Assembly (NCBI GenBank): GCA_002049985.1
Contig: MVCY01000071.1
Coordinates: forward strand, 1 to 9,833
From: Candidatus Latescibacteria bacterium 4484_181
GTDB taxonomy: Bacteria; Latescibacterota; MVCY01
Length of the DNA stretch: 9,833 nt
Direction of reading: 5' to 3'
Part shown: positions 7,036 to 9,833 of the stretch, one piece after another
How the letters are laid out: every line of letters starts with the position of its first letter
How positions within the stretch are numbered: the stretch's first letter is position 1
The notes under the pieces: generated by a model
The model's database searches: none
Seen by the model: only the letters and a program-made list of their open reading frames with translations
What the model was told of the DNA's origin: nothing
Translations under genes and position numbers: made by a program

Positions 7036-7200
7036 CCGAGAGATAAACCAGATTCGGAATTCCACCACCTGGCAGCCTACCGATCTGTTCATAGGCTTCA
7101 AGGTGATCTCTATTTTGGGTAGTCCAGACTTTGACCCTGATCAGGCATTCGATATTTCTGCTAATCTGACTGCAGGAGGTTTTTGATAAGCCCTCCGGTT
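7036..7200. other. Intergenic stretch between mutS and TPR/SPOR gene
   Basis: With the hairpin next to it, the gap is 226 bases long. I see no gene with a start codon. A + strand frame is open from 7013 to TGA 7184-7186 (58 codons, read in part as WQPTDLFIGFKVISILGSPD) but has no ATG, GTG or TTG start with a ribosome site, and a run of this length is expected by chance fairly often. AGGAGG (7174-7179) looks like a ribosome site on the + strand, but no gene follows it. GGAGG (7175-7179) and CCTCC (7192-7196) form an inverted repeat just after the stop of the TPR/SPOR gene. Confidence 0.4.
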
Positions 7201-8277
7201 TCAGCGTGGTTCTGAAGGGACCTTCTTTACCAAGCAGGGGATAGCCTCAGCTTTTCTTATCTCTTCCGCCGCCTTCTCAGCAGATTCTCTGTTCTTGTAG
7301 GGCCCTACACGGACGAGATATAGAAGTTTCTGTTCCGAAAACTTTGTTGCCAGCTTCACCGGGAAGCCGTCGCCAGCCAGTCGGCTGTGAAGGGCAGTAG
7401 CATTGGCAATATTGGCAAAAGCCCCAGCTTGAACATAGTATTGAGCGGAGGAATCAGCAGGGGGCTGTGGTGGAAGAACAGTCTTGTTGGCAGTGGAATC
7501 ATCTGGCGTGCTCTTCTGTCCCACTGCAGGGGAGCTAACTAAGGTAGCCTCATAGCTCTGAGGGCACTCCCTGGAGATACGGGCAAGCAGCTCCTCTGCC
7601 TTCTGCCTCTCCCCTACCCTGCGGTAGCACTGAGCCAGAGTATACAGCAAGTGACTTTTAAAGCAATTAGCTCTATTCAGCAGGAATTCCCCTAAGGAGA
7701 TGGCCTCCTGGTATTTCTCCTGGAGCTGGTAAGCGTCAACAAGTCCACAGTTGGCGTAAACTGCCAGCACTGAGTCGGGGTAAAGCTGAATGAGCCTCTG
7801 AAACTGCTCTTCTGCGCGGGCTGGTTTGTCCAGTGCCAGCAGGATTCTCCCTATGTAATACTGACACCGAGCGGCAAGCGGACTTTGGGGATATTGTTCT
7901 AACAGTCGAAGAAACTGCTGCTGGGCAGTTATGTAGTAACCTTTGGCATACCAGAATTGGGCGATCTGGAAGAGGGCGTCGTCAGCCAGCGGGTGGTCAG
8001 GAAATCGGTTCAGGAGAGAACGGAAATACTGCTGGGACCGAACTCCGTCGAACTCTGTCTTTCCCAGGTAAAACAGGGCGAGGGGATCGTCGGGATGCTC
8101 GGCCAGATGTTGGGCGAACTTCTCTTTTGCCTGTTCGTACTGGCCCATCTCAAACAGGATTTTCCCCTGGGTGAACAGCGTATCAGATTCGGCGCTGGTG
8201 GCCCACAGAGGGAGTGGGACAGAAGAGAGAAAACAGAGAATAGTAAATAGAAGGATGCCGGTCGTCTTGGGACTCAT
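7201..8277 (-). CDS. Secreted TPR protein with C-terminal SPOR domain
   Basis: The protein has 358 residues. ATG 8277-8275 is chosen because it opens directly into a signal peptide: a short basic start (MSPKTTG), a hydrophobic core at 7-20 and a probable cleavage site near LWA-TSAES (26/27). Residues 31-245 form TPR-like helix pairs of the BamD/YbgF/CpoB kind, with recurring YP-x-SP/A ends (EQYPQSPLAA, QLYPDSVLA). A low-complexity linker (about 246-277, Pro, Ser, Thr) leads to a SPOR domain at about 278-352 (YYVQAGAFANIANA...YLVRVGPYKNRESAEKAA). Family knowledge: SPOR domains bind peptidoglycan stripped of stem peptides, often at division sites. A periplasmic role in envelope or division organisation is therefore likely but inferred. 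The gene lies 40 bases after the HEAT-repeat gene on the same strand. It shows no visible defect. Confidence 0.87.
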   Translation of the reverse strand: MSPKTTGILLFTILCFLSSVPLPLWATSAESDTLFTQGKILFEMGQYEQAKEKFAQHLAEHPDDPLALFYLGKTEFDGVRSQQYFRSLLNRFPDHPLADDALFQIAQFWYAKGYYITAQQQFLRLLEQYPQSPLAARCQYYIGRILLALDKPARAEEQFQRLIQLYPDSVLAVYANCGLVDAYQLQEKYQEAISLGEFLLNRANCFKSHLLYTLAQCYRRVGERQKAEELLARISRECPQSYEATLVSSPAVGQKSTPDDSTANKTVLPPQPPADSSAQYYVQAGAFANIANATALHSRLAGDGFPVKLATKFSEQKLLYLVRVGPYKNRESAEKAAEEIRKAEAIPCLVKKVPSEPR

Positions 8278-8317
8278 AAACTCTACGCTTCAATAGACAG
8301 TCAATTTGTGTTATATA

Positions 8318-8878
8318 TTATGGCGCTATCCTGACCTTGTAAAGAACAAGCAACTTTTTGAGCGAACGTTTAGCTAGATATTTAGCGGCTTCATCGCTGT
8401 CGCCCAGCGCCTTGTTCAGCGGACCAATTGCCCTTTTGTCTCCTAACTCTCCTAAGGCAAAGGCAGCCATAGCCCTCACTCTGGGATTGGGGTGTTCAAG
8501 CAGTCTGATGCTTGGCTCAAGCGCCTGTTTTGCCTTCAATTTTGCCAGAGCAAACAGTCCGGCAGCCACCACTTCTGGGCGACCATCACCCAGCAGGCTA
8601 AGCAGCGGTGTTGCGGCCCGAGGATCACAGAGGTGCGCCAAGGCGTGCGCAGCCTTTACCTTAACTTCCGCTTCATCACTGTCTAACCTCTTTATTAGGG
8701 AATCGACCGGTTCGCGGGAAAATGGAGTTCCCCAGACATAGGTGGTCAAATTATCCCCGGCGTGTCGAGGTCGAAAAACAGGATGTTTCTGTAACTTGAA
8801 CTGCCTTTCCCACCGAGTGAGTAAAAGGACAAATGCAGCCAGTATAAACATTAACACCAACAGTCTTCCAACTCTCAT
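8318..8878 (-). CDS. Membrane-anchored HEAT-repeat protein
   Basis: The protein has 186 residues. A hydrophobic helix at about 5-21 (RLLVLMFILAAFVLLL), either a signal anchor or an uncleaved signal peptide, is followed by a polar linker. Four HEAT/PBS-lyase-type repeats follow at about 56-86, 87-117, 118-148 and 149-177, with repeating signatures such as VKVKAAHALAHLCDPRAATP, PRVRAMAAFALGELGDKRAI and PLNKALGDSD. Such repeats make a curved scaffold for protein binding. No enzyme motif is seen. The neighbours are a LapA-type protein (82 bases upstream) and the TPR/SPOR protein (40 bases downstream), which suggests that all three work in the envelope. The partner is unknown. The start codon carries an unusually close ribosome site, described separately. 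Confidence 0.82.
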   Translation of the reverse strand: MRVGRLLVLMFILAAFVLLLTRWERQFKLQKHPVFRPRHAGDNLTTYVWGTPFSREPVDSLIKRLDSDEAEVKVKAAHALAHLCDPRAATPLLSLLGDGRPEVVAAGLFALAKLKAKQALEPSIRLLEHPNPRVRAMAAFALGELGDKRAIGPLNKALGDSDEAAKYLAKRSLKKLLVLYKVRIAP

Positions 8879-8885
8879 TCTCCTG
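8879..8885 (-). promoter_or_regulatory. Unusually close ribosome binding site of the HEAT-repeat gene
   Basis: On the - strand CAGGAGA is followed directly by ATG, so AGGAG is only 1 base from the start codon (usual spacing 5-9). Codons 7 (TTG), 8 (GTG) and 10 (ATG) of the frame are alternative starts. Starting at any of them still leaves most of the membrane helix, so the choice matters little for function. Confidence 0.5.
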
Positions 8886-8960
8886 TAGTCATTAAGTCAT
8901 TAGATATTTGCCATTAAGCGCTGGTGAACCCGATTCTGCCACCGCTCACCAATTAGCCAG

Positions 8961-9176
8961 TCAACTCTGAGAACGATACTGCAGTATACGAAAGACAGAG
9001 AAGAGGAACCAGACCGCCAGCCCAGCCACAAAAGAGACTCCGATCACCGCCAGTATCGAAGATTGGCTTTCCCATTTCAAGAATTTGATATTAGCCATCT
9101 CACCAGCATTCTGGCTGGCAAACATAACCACTACAATTATGATTACAGCAAAAATAACCCATCGCAGGACCCACAT
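8961..9176 (-). CDS. lapA: LapA-family (DUF1049) small membrane protein
   Basis: The protein has 71 residues and two transmembrane helices at about 3-20 (VLRWVIFAVIIIVVVMFA) and 42-62 (LAVIGVSFVAGLAVWFLFSV). The segment SQNAGEMANIKFLKW between them matches the family pattern of an Asn soon after the first helix followed by V/I-x-F-L-x-W. A strong ribosome site, AAGGAGG (9190-9184), lies 7 bases before ATG 9176. In Escherichia coli, LapA works with the TPR protein LapB (YciM) in controlling lipopolysaccharide synthesis. Here no LapB is adjacent, although the nearby HEAT and TPR proteins invite comparison. The family assignment rests on topology and the short motif, so the role in LPS control is only an inference. 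Confidence 0.8.
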   Translation of the reverse strand: MWVLRWVIFAVIIIVVVMFASQNAGEMANIKFLKWESQSSILAVIGVSFVAGLAVWFLFSVFRILQYRSQS

Positions 9177-9213
9177 TTGGCGACCTCCTTAGAACAACGG
9201 TTTAAAGCTACGC

Positions 9214-9833
9214 TCATTCGGTCGAATCTACCCTGAGAACCTCAACTTCTATCATCCATGAATCTATTCGTAGGCCAGAAAATGTATGTTCTAAGGGCTT
9301 ATTGATGGCGGATTCTTGACGCCCTATGCTTTGATTCGGTTCCACCAGTCCGATCAGACAACTTAAGAAAAACCGATGAATCGGTTCTATGTTTCTCTCC
9401 CGTTTCTCCTCTGGAGACACATCGTCGGGCAGATAGAAAGCCTCGGTCCCTTGCCGAGGGGAATATCGGTAAGTGAAGGCAGAGTCAAACCGAATCTCTT
9501 TCACCAGACTTAGCGTCTCCTGGAAATCCTCTTCCTTCTCACCGGGAAAACCTACAATAATGTCTGTACTTATTGTCAATCCTTTGATGGCCTTCCTGGC
9601 GCGGTCCACCAAATCAAGGAACTGTTCTGCGCTGTACCCTCGCTTCATCCTTTGCAGTATCCTGGTCGACCCAGATTGCAGGGGTAGATGGAGATGCTCG
9701 CAGATGCTTTTGCCCTCTGCCATTGCGCCTAACACTCTCTCGGACATATCCTTAGGGTGAGGACTTAAGAAACGGAGGCGTGGTATTTTCGTATTCTGGT
9801 CGATAAGCTTGAGAAGCTGGGCAAAATCCACCT
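9214..9833 (-). CDS. miaB: tRNA-2-methylthio-N6-dimethylallyladenosine synthase MiaB, C-terminal part with an abnormal tail
   Basis: The frame is open through the right edge. The radical-SAM cysteines and the N-terminal domain lie outside. Family knowledge: MiaB adds a methylthio group to A37 of tRNAs using iron-sulphur clusters and SAM. Visible motifs, counting from GTG 9831, are RLRFLSPHPKD (18-28), HLHLPLQSGSTRILQRMKRGY (46-66), STDIIVGFPGEKEEDF (88-103), FDSAFTYRYSPRQGT (115-129) and DDVSPEEKRER (136-146). After about residue 147 the family sequence (RLQRL..LQ, then a TRAM domain with V-x-V-L-V-E-G) disappears. It is replaced by about 58 residues (PIHRFFLSCLIG...) that I cannot match to MiaB in any frame. 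The tRNA-binding TRAM domain is therefore apparently absent. The stop is TGA 9216-9214, 37 bases before lapA. Confidence 0.85.
   Translation of the reverse strand, partial: VDFAQLLKLIDQNTKIPRLRFLSPHPKDMSERVLGAMAEGKSICEHLHLPLQSGSTRILQRMKRGYSAEQFLDLVDRARKAIKGLTISTDIIVGFPGEKEEDFQETLSLVKEIRFDSAFTYRYSPRQGTEAFYLPDDVSPEEKRERNIEPIHRFFLSCLIGLVEPNQSIGRQESAINKPLEHTFSGLRIDSWMIEVEVLRVDSTE
9371..9386 (-). repeat. Terminator-like hairpin inside the miaB frame
   Basis: AACCGAT (9371-9377) and ATCGGTT (9380-9386) are perfect 7-base arms with a 2-base spacer. On the - strand the last arm runs into TTTTTCTT (9374-9367 region), giving the look of a short intrinsic terminator. It lies where the MiaB sequence loses its family match, so it marks either a new transcript end or the join of two unrelated sequences. 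Confidence 0.5.

Noticed and set aside
7013..7186. Open + strand frame of 58 codons between mutS and the TPR/SPOR gene
   Set aside because: It has no ATG, GTG or TTG start behind a ribosome site and no recognised motif, and open runs of this length arise by chance at a rate of several per cent per site.
7833..8250. Overlapping + strand frames of about 100 codons
   Set aside because: They are antisense to the TPR/SPOR gene, whose signal peptide, TPRs and SPOR domain are clear.

Overview
The window looks like chromosomal DNA from an uncultivated, probably Gram-negative (diderm) bacterium of medium GC content. A diderm is inferred from a secreted TPR protein with a SPOR domain, a LapA-type membrane protein and an RluB-type pseudouridine synthase. 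No phylum can be assigned from the sequence. I see no tRNA, rRNA, CRISPR array, insertion sequence or phage gene.

Layout. On the + strand, positions 1-1659 hold the 3' end of an RluB/RsuA-family rRNA pseudouridine synthase, a broken xylose-isomerase-like TIM-barrel gene (299-937) and a single-pass membrane TPR protein (988-1659). The rest is on the - strand and is read right to left: the C-terminal part of miaB (9833-9214), lapA-like (9176-8961), a membrane-anchored HEAT-repeat protein (8878-8318), a secreted TPR/SPOR protein (8277-7201), mutS in three pieces (6974-4662), leuS (4657-2453) and a small unknown protein (2240-1815). mutS and leuS are 4 bases apart and look co-transcribed. The lapA, HEAT and TPR/SPOR genes form an envelope-related group between tRNA modification (miaB) and mismatch repair/tRNA charging (mutS, leuS).

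The most striking feature is damage. In every gene whose family length is well conserved, except the small RluB fragment, a clean internal block is missing while the flanking sequence stays highly conserved. LeuS lacks about 75 residues of its catalytic core, in frame. MutS lacks about 30 and about 65 residues, including Walker B, both out of frame. The isomerase has at least three joins and no C-terminus. MiaB loses its family sequence after about residue 147 of the visible part and lacks a recognisable TRAM domain. The surviving pieces carry almost no stop codons or obviously damaged motifs, so the losses are either very recent or an artefact of amplification, cloning or assembly. leuS is normally essential, which favours an artefact or a second copy elsewhere.

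A second regularity is that nearly every apparent join lies in or close to a short perfect inverted repeat (5-7 base arms), as if the missing block had been the loop of a hairpin. This is the observation most worth checking against raw reads. No novel defence or mobile system is visible.
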